Shown one piece after another: positions 43,436 through 53,415 of a stretch of DNA of 61,934 nt; positions within the stretch are counted from its first letter, which is position 1, and each line of letters starts with the position of its first letter. The notes beneath the pieces are model-generated. The model was not told the origin of the DNA, searched no databases, and worked only from the letters and a program-made list of their open reading frames with translations. The DNA comes from Acidobacteriota bacterium (lineage in GTDB: Bacteria > Acidobacteriota > Terriglobia > Acidiferrales > UBA7541): contig PLUM01000102.1 in the NCBI GenBank assembly GCA_003165465.1, positions 1 to 61,934 on the forward strand, written 5' to 3'. The position numbers were made by a program, and so were the translations under genes.

Positions 43436-43558
43436 TGGCGGTTGGGATTGACAGAACTCGCGTTGCAATGGGATATTTTGCTTAGCCACTTTCCAAGCTC
43501 TAAAATTCGCGGCAATCGTGTATCTAAACTCGTTTGCTATTTGCAGGAGGCTCGGAAG

Positions 43559-43936
43559 ATGAAGAACTTCATGCTTTGCCTGGTCGTGATGCTCGCCGTT
43601 CTGTGTGTTTCAACACCGATCCTGGCGCATCACGGGGAAACCAACTACGACACGGAAAAGCTGGTAACCATCAAAGCCACCGTGACGAACTTCGAATTCA
43701 TAAATCCCCACACGCAGGTTTATCTGGACATGAAAAACGACAAGGGCGAAATCGAAAAGTGGGTTTGCGAGGCGCGCAGCCCGGCGATGCTTGTTCGCAA
43801 CGGCGGCTGGGACAAGAACACGCTCAAGCCCGGCGACGTGATTACCGCCATCGGTTTCCGAGCCAAGAACGGAACGAACATCCTGCGTCTTAAAAAGATC
43901 GTGCTGGCCAACGGCACGGAACTGCCCGAGCTATAG
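43559..43936 (+). CDS. DUF6152 family secreted protein 1
   Basis: 125 aa, ATG after CAGGAGG. The signal peptide ends in PILA, directly before HHGETNYD, so the mature protein would begin with two histidines. The rest is a small beta-barrel-like domain: VTIKATVTNFEFINPHTQVYLDM, WVCEARSPAMLVRNGGW, LKPGDVITAIGFRAKNG. This matches my memory of DUF6152, frequent beside 'DLSGVW' genes. Function unknown; the N-terminal histidines suggest metal binding. Confidence 0.82.
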   Translation: MKNFMLCLVVMLAVLCVSTPILAHHGETNYDTEKLVTIKATVTNFEFINPHTQVYLDMKNDKGEIEKWVCEARSPAMLVRNGGWDKNTLKPGDVITAIGFRAKNGTNILRLKKIVLANGTELPEL

Positions 43937-43992
43937 AAACGCGGAGCGGGGTTTCGACGTGCGCGCGTGGATTTATTTTGTGGGGGTGTCGC

Positions 43993-44388
43993 ATGAAGTT
44001 TAGGCCGGCAGCGTTCCTTGTTTTGATCGCGGGTCTTCTCATGGTTTGCGGGCCGATGTGGGCGCACCACGGGAATTCCGCTTATGACGAGACGCATTGG
44101 ATTACCCTCACGGGCACGGTGACGGAATATGTGTGGTCCAATCCGCATTGCGAAATTTTTCTGGACGTGAAGGACGACAAGGGCAAAGTCGTGAACTGGG
44201 GAATCGAAAGTCAAAGTCCGGGCATCATGCGCCGCAACAACTGGACCAGAACTTCCCTCAAGCCGGGCGACCAAATTACCATCACACTCGCTCCCGCTAA
44301 AAACGGAGCGCCCGTCGGATTTTCCGGAAATACTGAAGGAAAAGTTGTGTTTACCGATGGCCGCGTGTTGAAGATGGACATTCGGTAA
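43993..44388 (+). CDS. DUF6152 family secreted protein 2
   Basis: 131 aa, ATG at 43993 after GGGGG. The signal peptide ends GPMWA before HHGNSAYD, as in the upstream copy. Core motifs LTGTVTEYVWSNPHCEIFLDV, SPGIMRRNNWTRTSLKPGD and the final GRVLKMDIR are conserved. It lies 57 bp after DUF6152 copy 1 and 47 bp before paralog 4, so the genes are probably co-transcribed. Confidence 0.82.
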   Translation: MKFRPAAFLVLIAGLLMVCGPMWAHHGNSAYDETHWITLTGTVTEYVWSNPHCEIFLDVKDDKGKVVNWGIESQSPGIMRRNNWTRTSLKPGDQITITLAPAKNGAPVGFSGNTEGKVVFTDGRVLKMDIR

Positions 44389-44434
44389 CAAAAGCGGCGG
44401 CGCGGAGCCGTTGGATAACCTAAGGAGCTTCAAC

Positions 44435-45235
44435 GTGCGAAATCGCTCACATCGTCTCGTGAGGTATCTGCTGGCATCGCTTGCGGCAGTTTTCCTTTTC
44501 TCCATCGCCGCTCACGCGCAGTCCGGTTCGCAGCAAGGGGCGCCGAATGCACAGGCTGCGCCCGCATCGAAGCGCGATCTGTCCGGAGTCTGGCAACTCG
44601 TGGGAGGCGACGGCGGCGCGCAGCCCATCGCTCCGGACGAGGCCATGCTCCCGATGACGCCGTGGGCCAAGGCCAGGTTCGACGCGCAGAAGCCCGGATA
44701 CGGAGTGCGAGGCGCGGCGGGCGGCAACGATCCCATCCTGCAATGCGATCCGATCGGTTTCCCGCGCATCATGCTGATGCCCACGCCCAATGAACTCGTT
44801 CAGATGCCCAACCGCGTCCTCCAGTTCTGGGAGCGCGAACACGAATGGCGCGCCATCTGGACCGACGGGCGCACGCTCCCCAAGGATCCCGATCCATCGT
44901 GGTACGGATATGCGATTGGGCATTGGGAGGCGGACGACACGTTCGTCGTGGAATCCACCGGCTTCAATGACAAGACCTGGCTCGGTCCCACGGGCTATCC
45001 GCACAGCGAGGAGATGCGCATCGTCGAGCGCTACCGCCGCGTGGACCATGACACGCTCTCTTACGACATGACGATTACCGATCCGGTGGCGTACACCAAG
45101 CCCGTCGTCACGCCGCATCGTGTCATGAAACTCAGGCCCGCCGGAGAGCTTAGCGAGCAGCCCTGTGTATGGTCGCAGGAAAACGAATTTGCGAAGAGAA
45201 TCAGAAATCCCGCGACGCCCAATCCCGCGAAGTAA
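44435..45235 (+). CDS. Secreted 'DLSGVW' family protein, paralog 4
   Basis: 266 aa from GTG at 44435, with AAGGAG seven bases upstream (an earlier TTG is less likely). Signal peptide to about residue 29 (AAHAQ). It belongs to a second subgroup with paralog 5: SKRDLSGVWQLVGGDGGAQPI, PMTPWAKARFD, NDPILQCDPIGFPR, DGRTLPKDPDPSWYGYAIGHWE, GFNDKTWLGPTGYPHSEEM. Confidence 0.8.
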   Translation: MRNRSHRLVRYLLASLAAVFLFSIAAHAQSGSQQGAPNAQAAPASKRDLSGVWQLVGGDGGAQPIAPDEAMLPMTPWAKARFDAQKPGYGVRGAAGGNDPILQCDPIGFPRIMLMPTPNELVQMPNRVLQFWEREHEWRAIWTDGRTLPKDPDPSWYGYAIGHWEADDTFVVESTGFNDKTWLGPTGYPHSEEMRIVERYRRVDHDTLSYDMTITDPVAYTKPVVTPHRVMKLRPAGELSEQPCVWSQENEFAKRIRNPATPNPAK

Positions 45236-45269
45236 TGGCCGCGCGCGAACTGTATTTGCAGTCCGTCGA

Positions 45270-46046
45270 ATGCCGGTGTGTGCCATCGCAGGGCTCGCGG
45301 CATTGCAATTCCTCTTATTGGCAGCGTCCGCTCTGAACGCCCAGCAGCAAACGACTTCGAAAGCCACGTCCGCGCCCGCACCGAAGCGAGACCTGTCTGG
45401 ATTGTGGCACTATCAGGGAAACGGCGGTTCCGAACCGATTGCACCCGACAATCTGATTCCGCCGATGACTGCCTGGGCTCGAACAAGATTTGATGCGGAA
45501 CGGCCTGGCTACGGTCCTCGGCGCGCTCCGGCCGGCAATGACCCCATCTTGCAATGCGACCCGATAGGTTTCCCGCGCATTATTTTTTTGAACACGCCAT
45601 TTGAGTTCGTCCAGGTTTCCGGACGCGTGATTCAGTTCTTTGAACACGAGCATGAGTACCGTTCGATCTGGACCGATGGGCGCGCGCTTCCCGAGGATCC
45701 TGATCCGTCGTGGTATGGATACGCAATTGGCCGTTGGGAGAGCGACGACACCTTCGTTGTGGAATCCGCCGGCTTTAACGACAAGACCTGGCTGGGTTCA
45801 AGCGGCTACCCGCACAGCGAAGAGATGCGCGTCACAGAGCGCTACCACCGCGTGGATCATGACACTATTCTTTATGATATTACGGTCACCGACCCGAAGG
45901 CCTACACACAGCCCATCGTGGGGCCCCACCGAATAATGAAACTGCGTCCAAAGGACGAAATGGTGGAGGAGATTTGCGTTCCGTCGGAAGAGAAATCCTT
46001 CGCCAATCGGGTCGCCGAGCCCGCTGCCTCGAAACCTTCGAAGTAA
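45270..46046 (+). CDS. Secreted 'DLSGVW' family protein, paralog 5
   Basis: 258 aa from the ATG at 45270; no good ribosome site, so the start is uncertain. Signal peptide to about residue 24 (ALNAQ). Very similar to paralog 4: KRDLSGLWHYQGNGGSEPI, NDPILQCDPIGFPRI, DPDPSWYGYAIGRWESDDTFVVES. It begins 34 bp after paralog 4, hence the same operon. A half repeat element separates it from the multicopper oxidase gene. Confidence 0.78.
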   Translation: MPVCAIAGLAALQFLLLAASALNAQQQTTSKATSAPAPKRDLSGLWHYQGNGGSEPIAPDNLIPPMTAWARTRFDAERPGYGPRRAPAGNDPILQCDPIGFPRIIFLNTPFEFVQVSGRVIQFFEHEHEYRSIWTDGRALPEDPDPSWYGYAIGRWESDDTFVVESAGFNDKTWLGSSGYPHSEEMRVTERYHRVDHDTILYDITVTDPKAYTQPIVGPHRIMKLRPKDEMVEEICVPSEEKSFANRVAEPAASKPSK

Positions 46047-46065
46047 TTTCACGCGCGCCGGCCCG

Positions 46066-46113
46066 GGTTAGTCCTGGCATGAATGAAACCCCGCAGGCTG
46101 AAGCCCGCGCTAC
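46066..46113. repeat. Half copy of the GCAGGCTGAAGCCCGCGCTAC element
   Basis: AACCCCGCAGGCTGAAGCC and CGCGCTAC match the right arm of the copies at 22784 and 31665. The left arm is missing or degraded. Confidence 0.75.
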
Positions 46114-46158
46114 GGAAATGCGCTCGTCCTGCTCTTTGGAGAGTAAACTGAGGAGCAT

Positions 46159-47628
46159 ATGGACCGCCGAACCTTTATTCATGCCTCCCTTGCAAATCTT
46201 GGCGCGCTGGCATTCGTCGCGCGACTTCCCTCCGAGGTGTTCGAAATTCCAGGAAAAACTCGTCCGGGGCTTGGCGGGCAGATGGAAGGCGCTCCGACCG
46301 GCAACGAAGCGCCGAAGGAATTCAATCTGGTCGCGGAGCGCGCGCAATTCGAAATTCCTTCTCGCGGAGTTTTCGAAAAGTGGCTGTACAACGGCCAACT
46401 GCCCGGCCCGGAGATTCGCGCAAGAGAAGGCGAGCGCCTGCGCCTGACGGTACGGAACAATTTGCCGGAAGGCACAACCGTGCATTGGCACGGCATCCCG
46501 CTGCGCAATGCGATGGACGGTATTCCGGATGTCACGCAGCCGCCGATCCCGCCCGGCGGCGCGTTCACATACGAATTCGACGCAGCGCCATCGGGCAGTT
46601 TTCTCTATCACTCGCATTTCGGCCTGCAACCCGATCGCGGCCTGATCGGCCCGCTGATCGTCGAAGAAAAAAAGCCCCACGTCGCTTACGACCGCGAGTA
46701 CACGCTGGCGATCACCGATTTTTTGGCTGGCGCGCCGGTCCCTCTGGGCCGTGCAATAAACGCTGGCGGCGCAAAGATGGGGATGCTCGCGCCTCCCTAT
46801 GTCGCGCTGCTCATCAATGGACGGCCCCCTGAGGCTCCCGCGGTTTTCAGCGTCAAGTCCGGCGAACGGGTGCGCTTGCGCTTGATCAATCTTTCCGGAG
46901 CGACAATCTACAGGGTCGCCATCGGCGGCCATCGCATGACGGTCACGCATACCGATGGCAGGCCCGTGGAACCGTTTCCGGTCGACTCGCTGCACATCGC
47001 CCCGGGTGAGCGGTATGACGTGATTGTGGATGCCAACACTTCGGGAGCCTGGCCGATCGCCGCCTCCCCAGATAACGATCTGCCAGCGGCGCGCGCCGTG
47101 CTGCGGTACACGGATTCGAACGAATTAAAACCACGAGAAGGAACCTTGCCCGAAGGATTGACCGGCGGCCGATTGCTTCAACTCGGCGATCTACACGGAA
47201 TCGATCTGCCCGAACTGCGAAAGCCGAACCGCACTTTCAATTTGACATTGGCAGGAGGAGCGATGAAGCCGGGCGGGATGATGGCCCCGGCAGGCCCGGG
47301 AGGTCCAGGAGGAATGACGGGAGAAATGTTGACCCAAGAATGGACAATCAACGGCCAAGCCTATCCAAACGCCGCTCCGCTGGAAATCCATCAGGGAGAA
47401 GCCGTGCGCATTCGCCTCGTCAACGAGAGTGCCATGCCACACCCGATGCACCTGCACGGCCATTTCTTCCGCGTGGGCAACGTAATCAAAGATACGGCCA
47501 TCGTTTGGACGCACGCGGGCCGCGTGGAACTGGATTTCGTCGCGAACAATCCCGGCGCGTGGCTTTTCCATTGCCACAATCTCTACCACATGGAAGGCGG
47601 CATGACCCGCCAAGTTCGCTATGTTTAG
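46159..47628 (+). CDS. Multicopper oxidase
   Basis: 489 aa, ATG after GAGGAG. The N-terminus DRRTFIHASLANLGALAFVARL looks like a twin-arginine signal. Three cupredoxin domains carry the copper motifs: HWHG (H109, H111), HSHFG (H151, H153), then HPMHLHGHFF and HCHNLYHMEGGM, which supply the type 1 and trinuclear sites, with Met as the axial ligand. A Met/Gly-rich loop (GGAMKPGGMMAPAGPGG) resembles CueO-type copper-sensing inserts. It oxidises phenolics or Cu(I) with O2 reduction. Position at the end of the secreted cluster links that cluster to copper or redox chemistry. Confidence 0.93.
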   Translation: MDRRTFIHASLANLGALAFVARLPSEVFEIPGKTRPGLGGQMEGAPTGNEAPKEFNLVAERAQFEIPSRGVFEKWLYNGQLPGPEIRAREGERLRLTVRNNLPEGTTVHWHGIPLRNAMDGIPDVTQPPIPPGGAFTYEFDAAPSGSFLYHSHFGLQPDRGLIGPLIVEEKKPHVAYDREYTLAITDFLAGAPVPLGRAINAGGAKMGMLAPPYVALLINGRPPEAPAVFSVKSGERVRLRLINLSGATIYRVAIGGHRMTVTHTDGRPVEPFPVDSLHIAPGERYDVIVDANTSGAWPIAASPDNDLPAARAVLRYTDSNELKPREGTLPEGLTGGRLLQLGDLHGIDLPELRKPNRTFNLTLAGGAMKPGGMMAPAGPGGPGGMTGEMLTQEWTINGQAYPNAAPLEIHQGEAVRIRLVNESAMPHPMHLHGHFFRVGNVIKDTAIVWTHAGRVELDFVANNPGAWLFHCHNLYHMEGGMTRQVRYV

Positions 47629-47707
47629 CGGGCACTGATTTTCAGGTTCCGCTACCAGGCCTGCGGAGCCAAAATTCAAATCCTCCGTCGCCGGGAACTA
47701 ATTCTTG

Positions 47708-48147
47708 TTAATGCAGAATTTCAAAAGCCCGCAATATCGATGCCAATTCGTCGCGCTGATAGTAAGCGTAGAATCGCTTCCCCTGTAGGCACTCACGGGC
47801 TTTGACGCCACCGGGATATCGTGGTCCGGGCTTTTCTTCAAATCGTGCCCCTTGGCCTTTTTTCATGTTGAGGTAGAAAACGCCTGATGGCGACAGCAAT
47901 TCCCAGTACGACAGCACGCATCGGACAAATTCGGGTTTCGTGATGTGATAGAAACAGCCGCTGGCATAGATGCCGTCATAGGGTCCCGCACATTTATCCG
48001 TGTTCCGAAGGTCCATCAGGGCATAACTCCCGCCTGGGTCCTGGGATATTGCAATCTTGAGCATCCCCTCTGACAGGTCAAACGATGTGATTGCCAGGCC
48101 TAGAGCGGACAGAAAACGCGAATCTCTCCCATCACCACAACCTGTGG
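47708..48147 (-). pseudogene. SAM-dependent methyltransferase, distal part, out of frame with its N-terminus
   Basis: Reading from about 48147, the translation begins GCGDGRDSRFLSALGLAITSFDLSEGML, the SAM-binding motif I and acidic loop of a class I methyltransferase, and runs to a natural-looking end (FEILH). An ATG at 48064 could start a truncated product that lacks motif I. The missing first strand and helix are encoded at the end of the upstream gene in another frame. Removing two bases (CA in CCACAGG, near 48141-48147) would give VLVPGCGDGRD, a normal motif. Confidence 0.7.
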
Positions 48148-48954
48148 AACCAACACTCGCTTTCCAGCCAGATAGCTGCTGAACATCCGCATGGATTTTT
48201 CTTCCCAGTCTCGCATTTCAGGTGTTGCGGTAAGTTTGTAATCCGGAGCGATCAAATTGTAGGTAGCAATGGTTTGGGTAACGTGATCGCCGGTCGAACC
48301 GAGGGAAGTGGATTCAAGATGTCTGGCGACCGCCGTCAATGAGTCGAACGTGCCATTCGCCAATTGGCTGACCTGCGCGGACGGCCTCTGCAAGTCAGGC
48401 ACGATATAAACCTGCATCCCGGCGCCGTGAGCGGCGATCACGCCCGGTTCGGCATCTTCGAGCACGAGGCATTCGGCATGCCCGATCCCAAGCCGCTGCG
48501 CCGCCAGCAGAAACAGGTCGGGCGCGGGCTTTCCGTTGGTTACTTCGTCTCCGGTGGCAATCACGTTGAAACGGCTGAGCAGGCTTGTTGCGGCAAGTAG
48601 CGGCGTGGCTATTTTTCGATGGGTCGAAGTTGCAACGGCCTTTGAAACGCCCCGCGAATCGAGAAGGTCCAAAAGTTCATCGAGGCCGTGTTTCTTCGGG
48701 AGCGGGCTTTCCTGGAATGCCGTTTCAAGCGCCTGGCATCTGGCTCGGAAGACATCCATGGGAAATTCTGGGCCGAATTCATCCAGCACCACTTGTTCCG
48801 AGTCGGCGGTGTTCCGGCCCATCATCCGGGAGTGAATGGCGTCCGACAAGGTGTAGCCAGACTCAGCGGCGGCCTGTTGCCAGGCCACCCGGTAGAGCGG
48901 CTCGGTGTCCAGCATCAGTCCGTCCATGTCGAAGATTACGGCTTTGATTCGCAT
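48100..48954 (-). CDS. HAD-family phosphatase (beta-phosphoglucomutase-like), fused to a broken methyltransferase
   Basis: 284 aa as read. Residues 1-218 are a complete HAD hydrolase: FDMDGLMLDTEP (nucleophile D9), ATSTHRKI, GKPAPDLFLLAA and LEDAEPGV with its acidic pair. Members dephosphorylate sugar phosphates. From about residue 228, TIATYNLIAPDYKLT and RMFSSYLAGKRVLVP are the N-terminus of a methyltransferase; the reading frame then shifts and stops. Either a sequencing indel or a real mutation separates it from the rest downstream. The HAD part should be functional. Confidence 0.85.
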   Translation of the reverse strand: MRIKAVIFDMDGLMLDTEPLYRVAWQQAAAESGYTLSDAIHSRMMGRNTADSEQVVLDEFGPEFPMDVFRARCQALETAFQESPLPKKHGLDELLDLLDSRGVSKAVATSTHRKIATPLLAATSLLSRFNVIATGDEVTNGKPAPDLFLLAAQRLGIGHAECLVLEDAEPGVIAAHGAGMQVYIVPDLQRPSAQVSQLANGTFDSLTAVARHLESTSLGSTGDHVTQTIATYNLIAPDYKLTATPEMRDWEEKSMRMFSSYLAGKRVLVPQVVVMGEIRVFCPL

Positions 48955-48994
48955 GTCGTACCTTGAGAAACAGGACGGATTGATTTACCAGCCC

Positions 48995-49690
48995 TCAGAT
49001 TGCGTAAATGAACGAGTAGCCGTGTTCCTGCGCGCGGTTCACAGCCAGGACTCCGGCTGGAACCATGTGTGAGTTCGGGATGAGGTTCGCGATGATTTCC
49101 TTGACGACGCTGTCGACCTCGACGCCATTGGCTTTGGCAATTCTTGTGGCGATGCCCCGAGTGGACGTCTGGCACACGGCAAACTGCGCGCCCTTCTTGA
49201 TAAGCGCATCCATTTTGCCCACCTGGACCGAATCGCCCGCCGCGCCGTACACATTCACTTTGGGCGCTTCCTTGGTTTTCGGATCGACGAACTCGGCTTG
49301 CTCGGAGATTTGCTTGCCGTACTTCGCCCAAATCGCGTCGTTGTAGGCAAACGACGTGGCCTTGTGCCGCGCAATGATCACAACGGCCAGATCGCTGTCC
49401 TTCAGGCCGTATCCATCCTGGTTCGCCGTGTAGTAGTTCGTGGCGAATTGCAGCGCCCAGCCCATGCCGTCCGCCGTCGAGGTATCGAATACGAAGCGGT
49501 GCACGCCGGGAATTTTGTCGTACCAATCGTCCTGCGCGTGCCGGGCGGGTTTCCATTGCGCATCCGCCGCGCCCTGCGCCATCGCCGTCGAAGAACCGGC
49601 GACCGTCGCGCCAACCATTCCGGCTCCCGCCCCCAGCCGTGCAAGAAACAATCGCCGCGCCATTGAAGATTGTAACCATTTTGCGTTCAT
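48995..49690 (-). CDS. Tat-exported DsrE-like protein
   Basis: 231 aa, ATG at 49690 after AAGGAG. A twin-arginine signal, ARRLFLARLGAGAGMVG, lies at residues 11-27. The mature part has DsrE/DsrF-like features: VFDTSTADGMGWALQFATNYY, VNVYGAAGDSVQVGKMDALIKKGAQFAVCQTS with a single Cys, and HMVPAGVLAVNRAQEHGYSFI. DsrE-fold proteins relay sulfur or bind small ligands; the exported version has no known role here. Confidence 0.72.
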   Translation of the reverse strand: MNAKWLQSSMARRLFLARLGAGAGMVGATVAGSSTAMAQGAADAQWKPARHAQDDWYDKIPGVHRFVFDTSTADGMGWALQFATNYYTANQDGYGLKDSDLAVVIIARHKATSFAYNDAIWAKYGKQISEQAEFVDPKTKEAPKVNVYGAAGDSVQVGKMDALIKKGAQFAVCQTSTRGIATRIAKANGVEVDSVVKEIIANLIPNSHMVPAGVLAVNRAQEHGYSFIYAI

Positions 49691-50199
49691 GCGGATATTC
49701 TCCTTGTTCGTACAAGATCGAAGCGTGGCCATAGTATAAGCCCAACGCCTGAAAATTTGGATTTTCCGAGTGAGAATGGCCCGCCCGGAAACATATATTC
49801 CTCGACGCCGTCGGATTGCTGTAGCCCGCCTCTCTTGCCCTGAGTGGACACGAAGGGTCAGAGGCGGGGATTTTCCCATGCCATGCAACCCGTTCCGGAA
49901 ACGCGGACATTCCTCACGCTCGTTCACAATTCGCCCAGTAGGGCAGCGGAGGTCCGCCGGCGCGCAATTTAAAGACACTGGACATATATATAAAATCAAT
50001 ACCCGATACATCGGAATGTGAATCGGGAAACGCCCTAAAGCAGTGCGCTAAAGTTAAGATTGCATTGGACCGAATCCACACATATTGCGCCGCAGAGAGA
50101 ATATCCAGAGGGAGTTCGGATTTTTTGGTGAAATGGAATTGTCATCGAGAAGCAGGTAGGATAGAGGAAATCTGCCAGATTGCCGATGAATACGAATAC
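49691..50199. other. Intergenic region with hairpin repeat
   Basis: About 500 bp between divergent genes. It includes an element related to the copy at 35565 (GTAGCCCGCCTCT...AGAGGCGGGG, 49821-49870), an AT-rich tract ATATATATAAAAT near 49985 that may contain the kinase promoter, and a CCGAT-ac-ATCGG palindrome (50003-50014). The kinase frame stays open back to a TTG at 50065. Confidence 0.5.
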
Positions 50200-53100
50200 A
50201 TGAGCAATGTTCAAATCGCAATGGAGGCCACCACACGTATCGTGCGGACTGCCTTGCGCTCCACGAGCGAGAAGACTCTCCTGGAAGAGGCTTGCGCGAT
50301 CGTGGTGGATATGGGATACCGCTTTTGCTGGATAGGCGAGGCCGAGCAGGACGAGCAAAAGACGGTGCGCCCGCTGGCCTGGGCTGGACATGAGGACGGC
50401 TACCTCTCAGCGATAAAGACTTCCTGGAGCGATTCCGAGCGCGGACGAAACCCGGCCGGCGCGGCTATTCGGACCGCTCAGCCCGCCGTCGTTCCCGGCA
50501 CAATTCCCGGCGCAAATCCCAACACGAAGAAGCCTCCCGTGTATTCGACCTGGCTGAACGCACCCGGCAAAAAAGGCAATCGCTCCTGTTGCGCGCTGCC
50601 CCTCATGGCCGGCGCTGCCCCGTTCGGCGCGCTCTGCATCTACTCCGCCCGGGCCGGGGCCTTCGGCAAGCAGGAGATGTCCCTGCTGGTCAATCTGGCG
50701 GAAGTGCTTTCCTTTGGTGCCATGAACCTCCGCGGCCGCCAAGCCAACGAAGCCTTGCGAGAGAGCGAAGAAGCTTTTCGGGTGGTCACCGATGCTGCCT
50801 CGGAAGTCCTATGGATATCCAACATTGAAACCGGCGCCATCACCTTCGTAAGCCCCGCCTACGAGAAAGTGTGGCGGCGTTCCACGGCAAGCCTCTACGA
50901 GAATCCGAAGTCCTACATCGAATCCGTGCACGAAGACGATCGGGAGCAGGTGCTCGCCGATCTCGAACGACAATACCTCGGCCTTCCGTTCGACCATGAA
51001 TACCGCATCGTCTGGCCGGACGGAACCATCCGGTGGGTTTGGGATTGCGGCTTTTCCGTGCAGGACGATACCGGGAAAGTCATACGATACGCGGGTGTCG
51101 CCCAGGACATCACCGAGCGCAAGCAAGCCAATGATGTCCGGCATGAGATTGAAAAGCGATTGAAGAAAGCCCAGCGCATCGCGCATGTCGGCGACTGGTT
51201 CTGGGATCTGGATACGGGTAAAGACACATGGTCCGATGAACTCTATAGAATTTTCGATGTCGATCCGAATTTGCCCGCGCCGCGGTACAAGGAAAATCGT
51301 TCGCTCTACACTGCCAAGAGTTGGGAGTTGTTGGACCGTTCCGTGCGGCATGCTCATGCCACGGGTGAGCTCTTCTCACTGGAATTGGAGATCATCCGCA
51401 AGGACGGAGGGCACCGCTGGATCCTGGTGCGGAGTGAGGCCGCCCGCGACGAAAGCGGGCGTGTGGTGCGTCTTTATGGTACCGCCCAGGATGTCACGGA
51501 GCGCGTGCTTGCCGAGCGGGAACTCCGCCAGAACCAGCAGCGGCTGGTGGAAGCCCAGCGCCTGGGGCGAATCGGCAGTTGGGAGTCGGATATTGTTTCC
51601 GGCGCCGTCACGTGGTCGGATGAAATGTACCGAATCTGCGAGTTCACTCCCGAAAACTTTGACGGGTCGTTTGAGGAATTTCTGAAGATTGTTCATCCGG
51701 ACGACCGCGAAAAAGTCAGGCGGGTTTATCCGGAATCGATCGAGCGCGGAATTCCTTACGATATCAGCTACCGGATGCGGATGAGGGATGGGCGCATTAA
51801 ATGGGTGAAGGCCTACGCCAGGACGGAATACGATATCCATGGGACACCATTGCGTGTCGTGGGCATTACGCAGGACATCACCGAATTAAAGCGCGTGGAA
51901 GAGGAACTGCGCATGAGCGAGGCCCGCCATCGCTCGCTTTTCGAGAATGCGGTTTTTGGGATATTTGTCTCGGCGCTGGGCGGGCCATTTTTGGACGTGA
52001 ATCCGGCGCTGGTGGCCATGCTGGGCTACAGCTCGAAAGAAGAACTTATGGCCGTGGACCCCACTACGCAGATCTATCGTAATCCGGAAGACCGTGGCAG
52101 GATCATCGCGGAATTCCGGCCGCTCCATATCTCGCAAGACGAAGTCGAATGGATACGCAAGGATGGCACGATCATCACCGTCCGGCTCAGCGGGAGGGAT
52201 GTGGAAAATAAAGAAGGGGGAATCAGGCAAACCGAAATCATTGTCGAAAACGTGACTGAGGCGAGGAAGCTCGAACAGCAGCTTCGCCAGGCCCAGAAAA
52301 TGGAGGCCGTGGGGCGTCTGGCCGGCGGCGTGGCTCACGATTTCAACAACCTGCTTCAGGCGATTATGGGATACACGGAGTTGTTGGAGGGCATGGTCGA
52401 CTTCAACCATCCCGCCGCCGATACTATTTCCAGAATCCTGCAGGCCGCCGAGCGCGGCTCCAGTCTGACCAAACGAATGCTGGCTTTCAGCCGCCGCCAG
52501 ATGATAGTTCCGCAGATTGTGGACCTTAACAAGATCATAAGCGGGTCCTCGGACCTGCTCAAGCGCCTGGTCGGCGAGGACGTCACCATCTCCCTCAAAC
52601 CCGGCGAAGAGCTTTGGATGGTCAAGGTGGACCCCGGACAAATTGACCAGATTCTGATGAACCTCGTGGCGAACGCGCGGGATGCCATGCCCGCCGGCGG
52701 CCGCATCATGATCGAGACCGTCAACGTTGAAGCCGACGCGCATTTCGTCGCCCAGAATCCCGAGATGATTCCTGGCGACTACGTCATGCTGTCGTTTGCC
52801 GATACCGGGAGGGGTATTGCCTCGGAAAATCTGCCGCTCATCTTCGAACCTTTTTTTACCACCAAGGAAATCGGAAAAGGGACCGGCCTGGGACTGGCCA
52901 TGGTGTACGGAATCACCAAGCAGAACAACGGTTACATCAGCGTGTATAGCGAGCCGGATAAGGGCACTGCCTTCCGCATTTATTTTCCGAAAACTGAACA
53001 CTCGGAAACCGTCCCGGTGCGGAAAGCGCACGCCGAAATCCCTCGCGGCCTGGAAACGATTCTGGTGGTGGAGGATGAATCGCAAGTCCGGAGTTTGATC

Positions 53101-53415
53101 GCCGCTCAGCTTGAATTGGGCGGATACAAGGTGCTGAATGCCGAGAGCGGGCATGCCGCCTTGTCACTTGCCGAGTCCAATCCCGGGAAGATCGATCTTC
53201 TGCTCACCGACATCATCATGCCGGGAATGAGCGGCGTGGAACTCTGCAACCAGATGCTGAAAATCCGCCCTGAAACCCGCCAGATGTGCATGTCCGGATA
53301 TACGGGCGACCATCTCAGTTCCTACGGGCAGTTCGAGTCTCAAAGGCCATTACTCCAGAAGCCCTTCACTGGTCCCATTCTCCTGAAAAAAGTGCGCGAG
53401 GTTCTGGACGCCTGA
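50200..53415 (+). CDS. Hybrid sensor histidine kinase (GAF, four PAS, HisKA, HATPase, receiver)
   Basis: 1071 aa from the ATG at 50200; earlier GTG or TTG starts in the same frame are possible and none has an ideal ribosome site. A GAF domain (about 25-185) is followed by four PAS/PAC units (each ends in a DITE-like phrase such as [10 protein letters not shown] and GITQDITEL). HisKA has H713 in [11 protein letters not shown]. The ATPase has [16 protein letters not shown] and [12 protein letters not shown]. The C-terminal receiver has D1004 in [12 protein letters not shown]. There is no membrane helix, so it is a cytosolic multi-input sensor. No separate response regulator is adjacent. Confidence 0.93.
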   Translation: MSNVQIAMEATTRIVRTALRSTSEKTLLEEACAIVVDMGYRFCWIGEAEQDEQKTVRPLAWAGHEDGYLSAIKTSWSDSERGRNPAGAAIRTAQPAVVPGTIPGANPNTKKPPVYSTWLNAPGKKGNRSCCALPLMAGAAPFGALCIYSARAGAFGKQEMSLLVNLAEVLSFGAMNLRGRQANEALRESEEAFRVVTDAASEVLWISNIETGAITFVSPAYEKVWRRSTASLYENPKSYIESVHEDDREQVLADLERQYLGLPFDHEYRIVWPDGTIRWVWDCGFSVQDDTGKVIRYAGVAQDITERKQANDVRHEIEKRLKKAQRIAHVGDWFWDLDTGKDTWSDELYRIFDVDPNLPAPRYKENRSLYTAKSWELLDRSVRHAHATGELFSLELEIIRKDGGHRWILVRSEAARDESGRVVRLYGTAQDVTERVLAERELRQNQQRLVEAQRLGRIGSWESDIVSGAVTWSDEMYRICEFTPENFDGSFEEFLKIVHPDDREKVRRVYPESIERGIPYDISYRMRMRDGRIKWVKAYARTEYDIHGTPLRVVGITQDITELKRVEEELRMSEARHRSLFENAVFGIFVSALGGPFLDVNPALVAMLGYSSKEELMAVDPTTQIYRNPEDRGRIIAEFRPLHISQDEVEWIRKDGTIITVRLSGRDVENKEGGIRQTEIIVENVTEARKLEQQLRQAQKMEAVGRLAGGVAHDFNNLLQAIMGYTELLEGMVDFNHPAADTISRILQAAERGSSLTKRMLAFSRRQMIVPQIVDLNKIISGSSDLLKRLVGEDVTISLKPGEELWMVKVDPGQIDQILMNLVANARDAMPAGGRIMIETVNVEADAHFVAQNPEMIPGDYVMLSFADTGRGIASENLPLIFEPFFTTKEIGKGTGLGLAMVYGITKQNNGYISVYSEPDKGTAFRIYFPKTEHSETVPVRKAHAEIPRGLETILVVEDESQVRSLIAAQLELGGYKVLNAESGHAALSLAESNPGKIDLLLTDIIMPGMSGVELCNQMLKIRPETRQMCMSGYTGDHLSSYGQFESQRPLLQKPFTGPILLKKVREVLDA

